Positions 10,401-19,663 of a stretch of DNA of 64,000 nucleotides are shown here, piece after piece. The DNA comes from Lewinellaceae bacterium (lineage in GTDB: Bacteria; Bacteroidota; Bacteroidia; Chitinophagales; Saprospiraceae): positions 1 through 64,000 of the forward strand of contig JACJYD010000001.1 of assembly GCA_020636275.1 (NCBI GenBank). The letters are read 5' to 3'. Every line of letters begins with the position of its first letter. Position 1 is the first letter of the stretch. Position numbers and translations under genes: made by a program. Below the pieces are notes generated by a model. It made no database searches. It was not told the DNA's origin and worked only from the letters and a program-made list of their open reading frames with translations.

Positions 10401-11132
10401 TTATCCTTTTATATGTCGTTGTGCCAAAGAGATCTCTGCCAGGAAAAGCCCCAGGGCGGTGATCGAAAGGAAGAACAGGATATCCTTACTGTCGATCACG
10501 CCCCTCGAAAGCGATTCGAAGTGCGACGTAGTGCTCAACGAGTCGAACAGGGTACCCAAGAAGCCGGTAAAACTACCGGCCAACACCCCGAATATGATGT
10601 GAAAACACAGGCCGATCATCAAGGCGGCCATGAAAGCCACGATCTGGTTGGAGGTCAAACTGCTGGCAAACAGTCCGATTGCCGCATAGGCCATACTCAT
10701 GAGGAATAGTGCGAGGTACCCGGAAATGGTCCCACCCGTATCGAGGTCGCCGATATTGGACACGGTAATGGGGTAGAGGAGGGTCGCCGCCAATGCAATG
10801 CCGATCAGCAATAGGGTCGCGACAAATTTGCCGAGAACGACCTGCCGGTCGGTCACGTTTTTGGTCAGAAGCAATTCCAGGGTACCCGACTTCCGCTCTT
10901 CGGCCAGCATCCGCATGGTGATAGCCGGAATGAAAAAGAATAGCGTCCAGGATGCCACGACAAAAAAGCCGCGGAGGCTGGCCTGGCCAACGAAAAAAAC
11001 ATCACTGCCTTGCAGCCAGGTAAAAAATCCGTTGAACCCGAGGAACAATCCGATGATAATGTAGCCGATGAGCGAATCGAAAAAGGCGGCCAGTTCGCGT
11101 TTAGCTATGATCCAAATCGCTTGCATATCCAT
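10401..11132 (-). CDS. gldF: Gliding-associated ABC transporter permease GldF
   Basis: The product is 243 residues of ABC-2 permease type with about six hydrophobic segments. It begins with the cytoplasmic MQAIWIIAKRELAAFFDS and contains the typical ABC-2 stretch RMLAEERKSGTLELLLT after the second helix. It is placed between gldA (49 nt upstream) and gldG (12 nt downstream) on the same strand, as in other Bacteroidota. Start choice is either 11132 (MDMQ) or 11126 (MQAI); the sequence does not decide. Its role is the inner-membrane channel half of the GldAFG transporter. Confidence 0.93.
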   Translation of the reverse strand: MDMQAIWIIAKRELAAFFDSLIGYIIIGLFLGFNGFFTWLQGSDVFFVGQASLRGFFVVASWTLFFFIPAITMRMLAEERKSGTLELLLTKNVTDRQVVLGKFVATLLLIGIALAATLLYPITVSNIGDLDTGGTISGYLALFLMSMAYAAIGLFASSLTSNQIVAFMAALMIGLCFHIIFGVLAGSFTGFLGTLFDSLSTTSHFESLSRGVIDSKDILFFLSITALGLFLAEISLAQRHIKG

Positions 11133-11181
11133 TCAAATTGGGTTGCGGCATCGCGGCCGTAGGCGCACTGCCCGCAATTGA

Positions 11182-12114
11182 CTAATTCATTGTCAGATTC
11201 CTGAAGATATCTTCAAGCTTGGTCTCCAAAGGCGTCATTTCGGTTAGTGTCCAGTTGTGATTTACGCAAAGTTGGAAAACGGCTCTCTTCGAACTTTGTC
11301 CGGGCAGGCTCTGAATTTCAAAAAGGAACTGATCGCGGCCGGCAATATCCACGGATGCGACGGTCTGGAGCTGTTGCAGGGCCTGAGTGATCGCTTTCGG
11401 ATCGGCTGCGTCTTCGATCCTGACCTTCAGAACCTCTTGTCCCTGGGCTTGTTTGCGCAGGGTATCTGCGGTGCCGTTGGCAACGATCTTTCCCTTGTTG
11501 ATGATAAGAATGCGATCGCAGGTCGCCTCTACTTCGGGCAGGATATGGGTGCTCAGGATCACCGTTTTCTCCTTGCCCAGATCGCGGATGAGTTTCCGGA
11601 TCTCAATGATCTGGTTGGGGTCCAGCCCCGTTGTCGGTTCATCGAGAATAAGGATGGCGGGATCGTGGATCATGGCTTGCGCCAGGCCAACACGCTGGCG
11701 GAATCCCTTTGAAAGCTCCCCGATCTTTTTATGCTTTTCGGCATTGAGCCCGCATACTTTGACCATTTCCCGCACCCGCGAGTAGATATTGCTCTTGGGC
11801 ACGCCTTCCAAAGCTGCGCAGAATTCGAGGTAGTCAATTACGGGCATATCCACGTAAAGCGGATTGTGTTCAGGCAAATATCCAATATGCTTTTTTGCCC
11901 CATCCGGGTTTTCACGCACACTGGCCCCTCCGATTCGAATATCTCCCATTTCGATGCCGAGGTAACCGGTGATCATTTTCATCGTGGTCGTTTTTCCGGC
12001 TCCGTTAGGCCCGAGAAATCCCAGGATCTCTCCGGTTTTGACTTCGAAAGAGATATCATCAACTGCTCTTTGGTGGCCATAGGTTTTGGTCAAATTGTCG
12101 ATGATAATATCCAT
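11182..12114 (-). CDS. gldA: Gliding-associated ABC transporter ATP-binding protein GldA
   Basis: The product is 310 residues when started at 12114 (MDIIIDNLTKTYG). An ATG at 12165 would add 17 residues with no family match. Walker A is GPNGAGKTT (residues 35-43), the ABC signature LSKGFRQRV (134-142), Walker B ILILDEP (154-160) and the H-loop His about 190. The C-terminal 80 residues form the regulatory extension common in ABC-2 exporters. It is the first gene of gldA-gldF-gldG-DUF4340 and supplies ATP hydrolysis to the transporter. The 150-bp gap to the divergent gene at 12268 carries its promoter. Confidence 0.95.
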   Translation of the reverse strand: MDIIIDNLTKTYGHQRAVDDISFEVKTGEILGFLGPNGAGKTTTMKMITGYLGIEMGDIRIGGASVRENPDGAKKHIGYLPEHNPLYVDMPVIDYLEFCAALEGVPKSNIYSRVREMVKVCGLNAEKHKKIGELSKGFRQRVGLAQAMIHDPAILILDEPTTGLDPNQIIEIRKLIRDLGKEKTVILSTHILPEVEATCDRILIINKGKIVANGTADTLRKQAQGQEVLKVRIEDAADPKAITQALQQLQTVASVDIAGRDQFLFEIQSLPGQSSKRAVFQLCVNHNWTLTEMTPLETKLEDIFRNLTMN

Positions 12115-12267
12115 GGCGACTTTTATTTGGTATGCAATTTTATTAAGGCGATCCTTTTTTTCCAAAAAGTTATACCTTAAAATGCGCTTCCGGAAGTGTT
12201 AAATTTTTCCGATTCCTTATCTTTAAGGTTGGTATTTTATTTCGTCACTCATTAATCCCACTCAACC

Positions 12268-13908
12268 ATGATCCGCTTCGTTCTACCAAGCGCACTGGTC
12301 ATCCTGACTTTAGGAGCCTCCTTTGCGCAATCCCCTCAACTGGTTAAAGACATCTGGCCGGGCGCCGCTACCTCTGTTCCCTATAATTTTAAAGCCTGGA
12401 ACGACTCCTTGCTTTGGTTCACTGCCGACGACGGCATGTTCGGCAATGAGATCTGGAGAAGCAATGGCACCGAAGCCGGGACCTACATGGTCAAAGACAT
12501 CGTAATGGGTTTTAACTTCCCCACCAACTTTTTCACAACCCCCAATTTCCTGTATTTTACCCTCAACTTTTCCGGTCTTGGCGAAGAACTTTGGATGAGC
12601 GACGGCACCGAAGCCGGAACCAAGATTGTCAAAGACATCATGCCTGGTAGCGGGAGCTCCAATCCCGTATTCCTGGCTAACATCGGCGAGGTGGTCCTTT
12701 TTAGCGCCAATTCGCCGACAAAAGGGCACGAGCTTTGGAAAACCGACGGCACGGAGACCGGGACCACGATCGTCAAAGACATTAATGAAGGTGTTGGCAA
12801 TTCTTACCCCTCCTACCTGACCAACGTAGATGACATCATATACTTTTGGGCCGATGATGGCATCCACGGCGACGAGCTCTGGAAGACCAATGGAACGCCC
12901 AACGGCACGGTCATGGTCAAAGATATCAACCCGGGCGCCGCGGGCTCCAACCCCAACAACCTGGTCCGTTTTAAAGGCCAACTGTATTTCAATGCTAATG
13001 ATGGAACCCATGGCCCCGAACTCTGGAAATCAGACGGCACGGAGGGTGGAACGGTTATGGTCAAGGATATTTATGCCGGAGGAAATGGATCGGATCCTAC
13101 CCTGCTTACTGCACAATGTACCCCTTGGCCCACTTGTGACAGTCTTCTTTATTTCCGTGCAAACAATGGCAACACAGGCCAGGAACTGTTCATTTCGGAT
13201 GGCACGGAGAACGGAACCAAACTGGTCAAAGACATCCGCCCGGGCGCTACGGGCTCCGACCTGGAACATCTGACCATAGTCAACGGCACCCTTTTCTTCA
13301 GCGCTTTCGACGGCACCACCAACTCCGGCCATGAACTGTGGAAAAGCGACGGCACCGAAGCCGGCACCGTATTGGTCAAAGATATATACCCTGGCTTGCT
13401 TGATTCCGATATCGACTGGCTAACAGATGCTAATGGCACCCTCTATTTTCAGGCAAAAGACGATGTCCACGGTGTGGAACTCTGGAAAAGCAATGGTACC
13501 GAAGCCGGCACCGTGCTGGTGCAGGACCTTTACCCAGGCGGCCTTTCGTCCGCGCCGACCGAACTGACCATGGTCGACGGGAACCTCTTTTTTACCGCCA
13601 GCGACGGAGTGGTGGGCGGTGAACTGTGGATGATCCCCAATGTGCCGACCTCCTCCCGGGAAGTACCGGAAAAAAATTCACTTCCCCTATTCCCAAACCC
13701 CGCCAAGGATGTAGTTACAGTCCAATTACCTTCCGGATATTCAGGAAAGGTTGCTCTGTTTGACGGGCTTGGCAGAATGGTCCGCACCGCAGTGGCTGAC
13801 AACCAGGAATTCCTGCAAATGGATCTGGAGGGGTTGGAAAAGGGAATGTATTTTGTACGTTTGGTGGAATCGCCGGTTTCGCAAGCTGCGAAACTGATCC
13901 TCCATTAA
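12268..13908 (+). CDS. Secreted ELWxxDGTxxGT repeat protein with T9SS type A sorting domain
   Basis: The product is 546 residues. A signal peptide (MIRFVLPSALVILTLGASFA, cleavage before QSPQ) is followed by eight full repeats of about 48 residues and a truncated ninth. The core of each is ELWKSDGTEAGTVLVKDIxPG, with xFxAxDGxHG before it. The last 75 residues begin LPLFPNPAKD and end in KLILH, the pattern of a type A T9SS C-terminal signal (PNP motif, GMYFVRL near the end). The repeat class is common in large secreted Bacteroidota and myxobacterial proteins and is probably a beta-propeller. No enzymatic motif is seen, so a surface or extracellular binding role is inferred. It ends in a palindromic terminator shared with the convergent neighbour. 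Confidence 0.88.
   Translation: MIRFVLPSALVILTLGASFAQSPQLVKDIWPGAATSVPYNFKAWNDSLLWFTADDGMFGNEIWRSNGTEAGTYMVKDIVMGFNFPTNFFTTPNFLYFTLNFSGLGEELWMSDGTEAGTKIVKDIMPGSGSSNPVFLANIGEVVLFSANSPTKGHELWKTDGTETGTTIVKDINEGVGNSYPSYLTNVDDIIYFWADDGIHGDELWKTNGTPNGTVMVKDINPGAAGSNPNNLVRFKGQLYFNANDGTHGPELWKSDGTEGGTVMVKDIYAGGNGSDPTLLTAQCTPWPTCDSLLYFRANNGNTGQELFISDGTENGTKLVKDIRPGATGSDLEHLTIVNGTLFFSAFDGTTNSGHELWKSDGTEAGTVLVKDIYPGLLDSDIDWLTDANGTLYFQAKDDVHGVELWKSNGTEAGTVLVQDLYPGGLSSAPTELTMVDGNLFFTASDGVVGGELWMIPNVPTSSREVPEKNSLPLFPNPAKDVVTVQLPSGYSGKVALFDGLGRMVRTAVADNQEFLQMDLEGLEKGMYFVRLVESPVSQAAKLILH
12400..13635 (+). repeat. ELWxxDGTxxGTxxVKDI coding repeats, 8 full and 1 partial
   Basis: Repeats of about 144 nt encode xFxAxDGxHGxELWKSDGT and then EAGTVLVKDIxPG. 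The most conserved residues are the ELW and DGT triads and the VKDI strand. The first copies (EIWRSNGT, ELWMSDGT) are the most divergent, and the ninth stops at ELWMIPN before the sorting domain. Confidence 0.85.
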
Positions 13909-13946
13909 GAAAGAAGGGCGGGAAAAGACCCGCCCTTCTTTCTTAA
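13905..13946. terminator. Perfect 18-bp-stem bidirectional terminator
   Basis: The arms 13905-13922 and 13929-13946 are exactly complementary, with loop AAAAGA. The stem is GC-rich at its top (GGGCGGG) and ends in a T/A-rich foot on both strands. It lies between the convergent genes ending at 13908 and 13988, and the left arm includes the TAA of the upstream gene. Confidence 0.88.
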
Positions 13947-13987
13947 GTTTTCACAGCGACCCAAAAACCAATTTTTTTGAATATTTT

Positions 13988-15835
13988 TTATTCAATCAGG
14001 ATCATCCCGCTTATCTGCCGGTTTCCAATGACCAAAAGGTAAAAATATAAACCGGCTTCCCAATCGCCGGTCTGTACCTGAATGAGGCCCCTGTTTTCTC
14101 CTTCAAAATCAAATACTTCCCGTCCCAACAGATTGAAAATCGCGACCTGTACATTGCCGGGAACGGCCGATTCAAAAGAAAAATGCACCACATCCGATGC
14201 CGGATTGGGGGAAACCGAAACCACAGGTCTGTCTGGCTTTAGTTCCGTTGTTTGAACGGTCGTTTCATTGATCAGATCGCGCAGGCAAGCGAATTTGTAA
14301 TTGCGGTGCGGCACGTTCACATCGTCGGTCAGCCCCCAGCAGCCGTAGCGATTGTAGCCGCTCGTCAGCGTAAACTGCATGGCGAGCGTGCCGCCGAGCT
14401 GGATGAAAGCGTCGTCGAGGTTGTAGCGCATTTCTTCGCACATCCCTTCGCTTCGCTCGGCCAGGATGCGGTTGGCGATGTTGGTGGTGCTGCCACCGCC
14501 GTGGTCGGATCCGCCCTCATACGACACAAATCCACCCGGCAGTCCCCAGGCGATGGCTTTGGCGATCCACTGCGTCCGGCCCGCCTCGTTGACACCGGTG
14601 TCGGTGATCTGGTTGGTAATGCTCAAATGGCAGTCGTCCAGGATTTTACCGACGCTCTCCCCGGCCTCATGTCCGCCCGAAAAGTAGGTTTGACAGCCGA
14701 TGGCATAGAGGTAATCGGCCGGCGGGCCGAAGTGTGCATTGATGTATTGCAGCATGGGCTCCACCCACCATTTGAGCATGGGCTGGTGGCTGCATAAGAC
14801 AACGCGGACGCGGTCGTTCAGTGAACCGGCGCCGAAAACTGTTTCGAAGATCTGCGCCAGTTCGACGGTCCGGCGAGCGTGGTTTTCGTGCTCGCCAATG
14901 CCGAGATCGGCTGCCTGCGCCTGATTGTACTGGCTTTGTTCAAAACCGGGAGCAGTGTTCCAAACCTCATTGCTGCTTTCCACGTATATATTCAGGTCGG
15001 GATCGAGGTTGTTTTTTAACAAGGTGGCCAATTGATCCACATAATCGGAACTGGCCGAAATGGGCACGTTGATCCAGGCATCGGTATGGGTACGATTGGC
15101 CAGGTCGATGACGTGCTCCCAGCAGGCGCCATCCCTTTTCCCGATCTGGGCGATCCCTGATTGCGAAGCATCCGTAGGCAGCTTCCGGTCGACCCACTCC
15201 GTTTGGACTGGGAAAACCGGATTGCTTCCGTTGGTATTGGTAAAGTTCATGAAGCGGATAGCGCTAAAATGGATGGAATCGAACAGGTCGAGAAAGGCTG
15301 TGTGAAAGACCCCGCTATCATTGGCATATCCGGGTCGCAGCATTTTGAAATCGGTAAACCCGGAATGCAGCGGGTCGGAGGGCGTGCGACGCGTATCGCT
15401 GAATTCGATCAGAAATAAGCCGTTGCTCCCGGGGGCGACCACGTAATCAAAAGTAGTCGCATTGGATGGCGGGTCATATACCAGGTTTTGTACCGAACCG
15501 CCCGTTGAGGATGCGACCACACCCTGTCCTGCGAATGAGCATTTCCAAATACCGCTCACATCGAGCCGGTACACTTCCGGATCGTCGATCGAGCCTGCCC
15601 ATTCGGCCACCGGTCGGAAGTCGACGACGTAGCGTGCATCGGTTGCGGGCCATCCCTTGGCATCAACCTGTCCGGCGTTAAGCTCATTCCCGGTATTCAG
15701 ATCGTGCCAGCGGTAGTTTTCGCGGGCCAGATCGATGTAAGTGCCGCCTCGCTCGGGGAGGCTGATGTTGACGCCGATCTGAGCGGGGGAGAAAGACGGT
15801 TGCAAGGCGAGGAGGAAAAGGATTATTTGTTTCAT
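13988..15835 (-). CDS. Secreted glycoside hydrolase-like (clan GH-A fold) protein with T9SS type A sorting domain
   Basis: The product is 615 residues. A signal peptide (MKQIILFLLALQPSFSPA) is followed by a beta-rich N-terminal domain (residues about 20-180) with a WHDLNTG motif. Next comes a probable TIM-barrel region, with INVPISASSDYVDQLA and then NIYVESSNEVWN near residue 290, where the NE pair resembles the acid/base site of clan GH-A enzymes. Later come YLYAIGCQTYFSGG and FVSYEGGSDHGG, the latter a candidate nucleophile glutamate. The last 80 residues (SVSPNPASDVVHF to GMILIE) are a type A sorting domain. No family number can be given by eye. An extracellular glycan-active enzyme is inferred. 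Transcription is convergent with the ELW-repeat gene. Confidence 0.75.
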   Translation of the reverse strand: MKQIILFLLALQPSFSPAQIGVNISLPERGGTYIDLARENYRWHDLNTGNELNAGQVDAKGWPATDARYVVDFRPVAEWAGSIDDPEVYRLDVSGIWKCSFAGQGVVASSTGGSVQNLVYDPPSNATTFDYVVAPGSNGLFLIEFSDTRRTPSDPLHSGFTDFKMLRPGYANDSGVFHTAFLDLFDSIHFSAIRFMNFTNTNGSNPVFPVQTEWVDRKLPTDASQSGIAQIGKRDGACWEHVIDLANRTHTDAWINVPISASSDYVDQLATLLKNNLDPDLNIYVESSNEVWNTAPGFEQSQYNQAQAADLGIGEHENHARRTVELAQIFETVFGAGSLNDRVRVVLCSHQPMLKWWVEPMLQYINAHFGPPADYLYAIGCQTYFSGGHEAGESVGKILDDCHLSITNQITDTGVNEAGRTQWIAKAIAWGLPGGFVSYEGGSDHGGGSTTNIANRILAERSEGMCEEMRYNLDDAFIQLGGTLAMQFTLTSGYNRYGCWGLTDDVNVPHRNYKFACLRDLINETTVQTTELKPDRPVVSVSPNPASDVVHFSFESAVPGNVQVAIFNLLGREVFDFEGENRGLIQVQTGDWEAGLYFYLLVIGNRQISGMILIE

Positions 15836-15952
15836 TTCAATAGCACGTGAGGATTAATTTAGCTTATTCTATTAAAATAAAAGAAAATTTCGTCAACCGG
15901 TTAACGATTTTTAATAAATTCCATATATTCGACAGTTTACTAATAACCCCAT

Positions 15953-17593
15953 ATGAAAATCTGTCCCTTTTTCCTCCTGATCCTTCCATTCCTTTTTGCC
16001 TCGTGCAGTAAATGGGATTTGGGAAAAAAAGATTTCATCAACATCCAGATTACCGATGCGACCCTGACAGGTATCGATTCCGTTCGAATATCCGTATCGA
16101 TCGGCGACCTCAGCGAAAATGCCGTCAACAATTATGGGCTGATCTGGGCCTTAGGCACGGAGGCGCCGAGCTTACTTTTGAACGATGGCAAGCAACCGCT
16201 GGGGTTCCTTAGTTCTTTGCAGGACACCTCCTTTGTTACTGAAATTTCCGGATTGCTGCCCAACAAGACCTATACCTTTGCAGCCTACGCAGTGGCGGGA
16301 TCGAAAGCGTTTTTCAGCGAGCCCGTGACGCTACATACGGAAACCGGTAAAGTTTTCTCCCATGAATTGATCTATGAAAGGGGCAGCACCATCGAATTGA
16401 TCGGACAGATAACCGGAGCAGAGGCGGGTGTGCTGGCCATTGCGCATGGGTTCTGTTGGTCTTATTCCAACCCCGATCCCAGCCTGGCAGACTCATCAGC
16501 TAACCTGGGCAGCAGGCAAAATTCGAATAACTTTTCTCTGAAAGTCCAGGATTGGCCCAATGATTCTAGCGGTTATTTCAGAGCCTTCGGCATTTTGCAA
16601 TCGGGACTGGAAACCGACACCCTCTACGGAGATGTTCTTTTCTTCGATGGAGATCTGAAAGATGCCTACACCCGGAAATCGTCGCCCGGATGGACCAAGC
16701 GAGAGGGAGCGGTAGGCTTTGCCATCGGGTCAAAAGGGTATATCGGATCCGGGAGAAACGGTTCGATCTACTTAAGGGATTTCTGGCAGTACGATCCATC
16801 CACGGACACCTGGACCCAGATCCAGGATCTGGGCTATCCCGTTATAGGTACCAACAGGGCCTTTGCCGTTGCCTTTTCTATCGGAAATTACGGCTATGTC
16901 GGCACCGGTCTGAATAGCAGTGGCCAGCAGGTTCTTTCAGATTGGTGGAGATATAACCCTCTTACCAACACCTGGGATACTCCTCCAGGTAACTTCCCCG
17001 GGGTTCCGCGTCAAGGTGCAATCGCATTTGTCATCAATGGAAAGGCCTATGTTGGAGGGGGCAAAAGCGCTTTATTTGGTGAGAATTATGGTGATTTTTT
17101 TAAATACGATCCCAACCAGAGCGGAGGCACGTGGACTTCAGTATCCCCTCTGCCCGGGGGTGCTGTATTAGCCAATTCCTCCAGTTTCGCCCTTTATGGA
17201 AAAGGCTATTGCTTGGGAGGAAATTATGTCGACGGGAACCTGTTTGTCACCGATGAAATGTATAATTACACCCCTTCCTCCGGACAAGGAAGCTGGCAAT
17301 TTCTTGGTTATATGAACTTGGGAAACAGGGATCATGCTTTGGGATTGGCGACCAGTACCAATGGATATTTGTGCGGGGGAACCGGCGTTGGATTTACCGC
17401 ATCGGGGAATTTCGATGATCTGTGGGAATTTGACCCGGCTTTGACCCCGAACGATTGGGTGAAAAAGAATACTTTTCCTTTTGGTGGCCGGCATTACATG
17501 GCCGGCTTTGTAATTAATGATCGTCTTTACTTTGGAACCGGTAGCGATCCCGCAAATAGATTTGGTGATTTCTGGGAATACGACCCCAATTGA
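15953..17593 (+). CDS. Kelch-repeat lipoprotein, first of a tandem pair
   Basis: The product is 546 residues. The signal ends in a lipobox (LFASC, Cys about 19) followed by SKWDLG. Residues about 25-220 are two fibronectin-III-like units (LPNKTYTFAAYAVAG). Residues about 235-546 hold five or six Kelch repeats of the type FSIGNYGYVGTG then LSDWWRYNPLTNTW, which fold as a beta-propeller. It is a probable outer-membrane surface lipoprotein with a binding role; the ligand is unknown. A paralogue of almost equal length (547 residues) follows 26 nt downstream, indicating tandem duplication and co-transcription. Confidence 0.87.
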   Translation: MKICPFFLLILPFLFASCSKWDLGKKDFINIQITDATLTGIDSVRISVSIGDLSENAVNNYGLIWALGTEAPSLLLNDGKQPLGFLSSLQDTSFVTEISGLLPNKTYTFAAYAVAGSKAFFSEPVTLHTETGKVFSHELIYERGSTIELIGQITGAEAGVLAIAHGFCWSYSNPDPSLADSSANLGSRQNSNNFSLKVQDWPNDSSGYFRAFGILQSGLETDTLYGDVLFFDGDLKDAYTRKSSPGWTKREGAVGFAIGSKGYIGSGRNGSIYLRDFWQYDPSTDTWTQIQDLGYPVIGTNRAFAVAFSIGNYGYVGTGLNSSGQQVLSDWWRYNPLTNTWDTPPGNFPGVPRQGAIAFVINGKAYVGGGKSALFGENYGDFFKYDPNQSGGTWTSVSPLPGGAVLANSSSFALYGKGYCLGGNYVDGNLFVTDEMYNYTPSSGQGSWQFLGYMNLGNRDHALGLATSTNGYLCGGTGVGFTASGNFDDLWEFDPALTPNDWVKKNTFPFGGRHYMAGFVINDRLYFGTGSDPANRFGDFWEYDPN

Positions 17594-17619
17594 TCAAAAA
17601 CCTAAACCAATAATTCCCG

Positions 17620-19263
17620 ATGAGACCTTTTTTCTCCCGTTTCCAGGTATGGAGGTATCTGATTGCATTTACCTTTGCTGTTTTTTCTGTTTCCGGTTGC
17701 CAAAACTGGGATTTAAACCCTTCCAATTTCCCATTGGTAACCACAAATGAAAATCCGGTGCCCGAAACCGATAATTCTTCCTATATTTTTTCAGGAAGCC
17801 TGGATGGTCTTGGGTCAGAAGAAACCCTGGTACAGTTTGGACATGTGCTTTTAGCGGAAGAAGGCACTCCTTCATTAGATCAATACGACTACCGTTCTGA
17901 TGGATCCGGAATTGGCAATCAGGCCCGGTTTGAAACGTCCATTCCCGGCTTATCGCCCGGACAAACCTACTATTTTCGGGCATTCGCCATCGTTGAAGGC
18001 ACTTCTTACTACGGATCGACCTACTCCTTTACCGTACCCGATCTCCCTATATCACTGAATATCCTGGAAATAACCAATATCGTTACGGACCCCGACGGCT
18101 CCAGCGCTGACGTAAGCTATGAGGTCAGCGGGTTGCCGGAAACGGAAAATGGCTTAAAAGTATGGGGCATTGGTGTAACCTGGTCCGAACAACCGGATCC
18201 CGACCCCCGGAATAATAATTTCCTCACCCAGGGTGCCATTACGATCCCGGGGCCGGCTCAGACCTTTTCAATTTCCTTGCTAAACCTCAATCCTGGGTCC
18301 TATTACGTCCGTGCCTTCCTGCAGATCGGAAACACCTATTATTTCAGTGAGGAGAGTTGCTTTCATATTGGCGGTATATGGCGAAAAAAAAGCGATCTTC
18401 CCGTTTTGGAAGGGCTGGCCGGAGCCACCAGCTTTTCACTCAATGGAAAAGGCTTTGTATTGGGCGGGAGAAATCTAAGCACGAAATTCGCCGCTTTGTG
18501 GGAATATGATCCGGCCACCGATACCTGGACTCAAAAAAAAGACTTCCCGGGAGGGAAGAGGGCTTTTATGGCCAGTTTTGTCATCGATAGCTCGGCCTAT
18601 GCAGGCTTAGGTGTAGATGCACTGTTTGGATATCCAAAAAGTTTTTTCCGGTACAACCCCAATGAAGATAACTGGTATCCCATACCCAACTATCCGGGGT
18701 CCGGAAGGGAAAAGAGCGGAGCTTTCTCTATCGATAAAAAAGGGTATGTTGGTGCAGGATCAAATGGCGGAACCATTTACGCAGATTTCTGGAAGTATGA
18801 CGCCCTGGCGAACCAATGGAGTTCAGTCCCTTCCCTTTCCACCGGACGGGTATCCCCTGTAGCTTTTTCTCTTGGAAATATCGGGTATTTGGGCTTTGGA
18901 TATTATGGGAATACAGATCTTTCAGACTTTTACAGAATACAGGAAGGTGGAATTTGGGTATCGCTCGGAACTTATCCCGTAGTATCGGCATACAGCTCGC
19001 CTCTTGTTGGAACGGCCACCACTCAAAGAGGGTATGCATTGGGAACTTTCTTTGAAAATTCATTTGTCGACCATTTTTATGAATTTGACCCGGTAACCGA
19101 TACTTGGACGGTTAAAACGTACATTCCTATGGAGGGTAGCCAAAGAAGTAATGGCGTTTTGTTTGCAATCGACGACAAGGTCTATGTCGGATTGGGCGAA
19201 TCCTATTCGGTGACGTATTATTCCTCGGTTTATGAATATACTCCTGAAGTAGGATGCAATTGA
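17620..19263 (+). CDS. Kelch-repeat lipoprotein, second of a tandem pair
   Basis: The product is 547 residues with the same plan as its upstream neighbour: lipobox VSGC (Cys about 27) followed by QNWDLN, an N-terminal FN3-like pair (SPGQTYYFRAFAIVEG, NPGSYYVRAFLQIG), then Kelch repeats (FSLNGKGFVLGGRN, LWEYDPATDTWTQK, FSIDKKGYVGAGSN). The two share WDL after the lipidated cysteine and similar domain borders but differ widely in sequence, so the duplication is old. An in-frame ATG later in the signal region is less likely, because it would remove the hydrophobic stretch. Confidence 0.87.
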   Translation: MRPFFSRFQVWRYLIAFTFAVFSVSGCQNWDLNPSNFPLVTTNENPVPETDNSSYIFSGSLDGLGSEETLVQFGHVLLAEEGTPSLDQYDYRSDGSGIGNQARFETSIPGLSPGQTYYFRAFAIVEGTSYYGSTYSFTVPDLPISLNILEITNIVTDPDGSSADVSYEVSGLPETENGLKVWGIGVTWSEQPDPDPRNNNFLTQGAITIPGPAQTFSISLLNLNPGSYYVRAFLQIGNTYYFSEESCFHIGGIWRKKSDLPVLEGLAGATSFSLNGKGFVLGGRNLSTKFAALWEYDPATDTWTQKKDFPGGKRAFMASFVIDSSAYAGLGVDALFGYPKSFFRYNPNEDNWYPIPNYPGSGREKSGAFSIDKKGYVGAGSNGGTIYADFWKYDALANQWSSVPSLSTGRVSPVAFSLGNIGYLGFGYYGNTDLSDFYRIQEGGIWVSLGTYPVVSAYSSPLVGTATTQRGYALGTFFENSFVDHFYEFDPVTDTWTVKTYIPMEGSQRSNGVLFAIDDKVYVGLGESYSVTYYSSVYEYTPEVGCN

Positions 19264-19663
19264 ATCACTGGTATTAAACGCTAACCTTCCCTTATCGAAC
19301 CGGAATTGAGTCCGGCTGATTGAAGTGAGCATTACAATTTGTGTCTTTCCAAAATGTTTCCAACGCGGTACCTTGACAGAGCAGGACATCATTCTGCTCA
19401 TTGTCAACGGCATGGGACTCGCACAGTTCTCATCGGATTATTATTTCTCCGATAACACGCCCAATTTCCCCGTTTCAAATGCATCGGGTGCATCAAACCA
19501 CCCCAATGAAAACGAACTCGCCTTTGCAACGCATGGACACACGGCTTCGCTAAGCGAGACCTGCGGCAAAATGATGAGATGTTTTGAGAATGGCCCCCTT
19601 TGAGTAATCCCTTATCTTGCAGCTGAAATGCTTTCCTGTTCATAGTTAAAAAATTGAACGCCG
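19264..19663. other. Intergenic region holding a decayed phosphatase fragment
   Basis: The 400 bp between the Kelch pair and the SMP-30 gene has no intact gene. Its central part (about 19370-19510) is recognisable as a broken alkaline phosphatase N-terminus, listed separately. The rest, including the 150 bp before 19664, shows nothing I can name. Confidence 0.6.
19372..19510 (+). pseudogene. Alkaline phosphatase N-terminal remnant, frameshifted
   Basis: From 19385 the frame reads DIILLIVNGMGLAQFSSDYY then FSDNTPNF. After a -1 shift near 19463-19467 it continues as FPRFKCIGCIKPP and stops. The intact phosphatase in this window (52563-53735) reads NVILLIGDGMGLSQISAALY and then, after the metal site, EQFSLIGL in the same positions. 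The metal-binding GDGMG has become VNGMG, so the conserved Asp is lost, and the rest of the gene (TDSAASATA onward) is missing. It is therefore a relic rather than a small gene. The comparison is by eye to one paralogue. Confidence 0.65.

Noticed and set aside
19325..19603. 92-codon frame as a small intact gene
   Set aside because: Its only recognisable part is a phosphatase active-site fragment with a lost Asp, and homology continues in another frame, so it is treated as a pseudogene.
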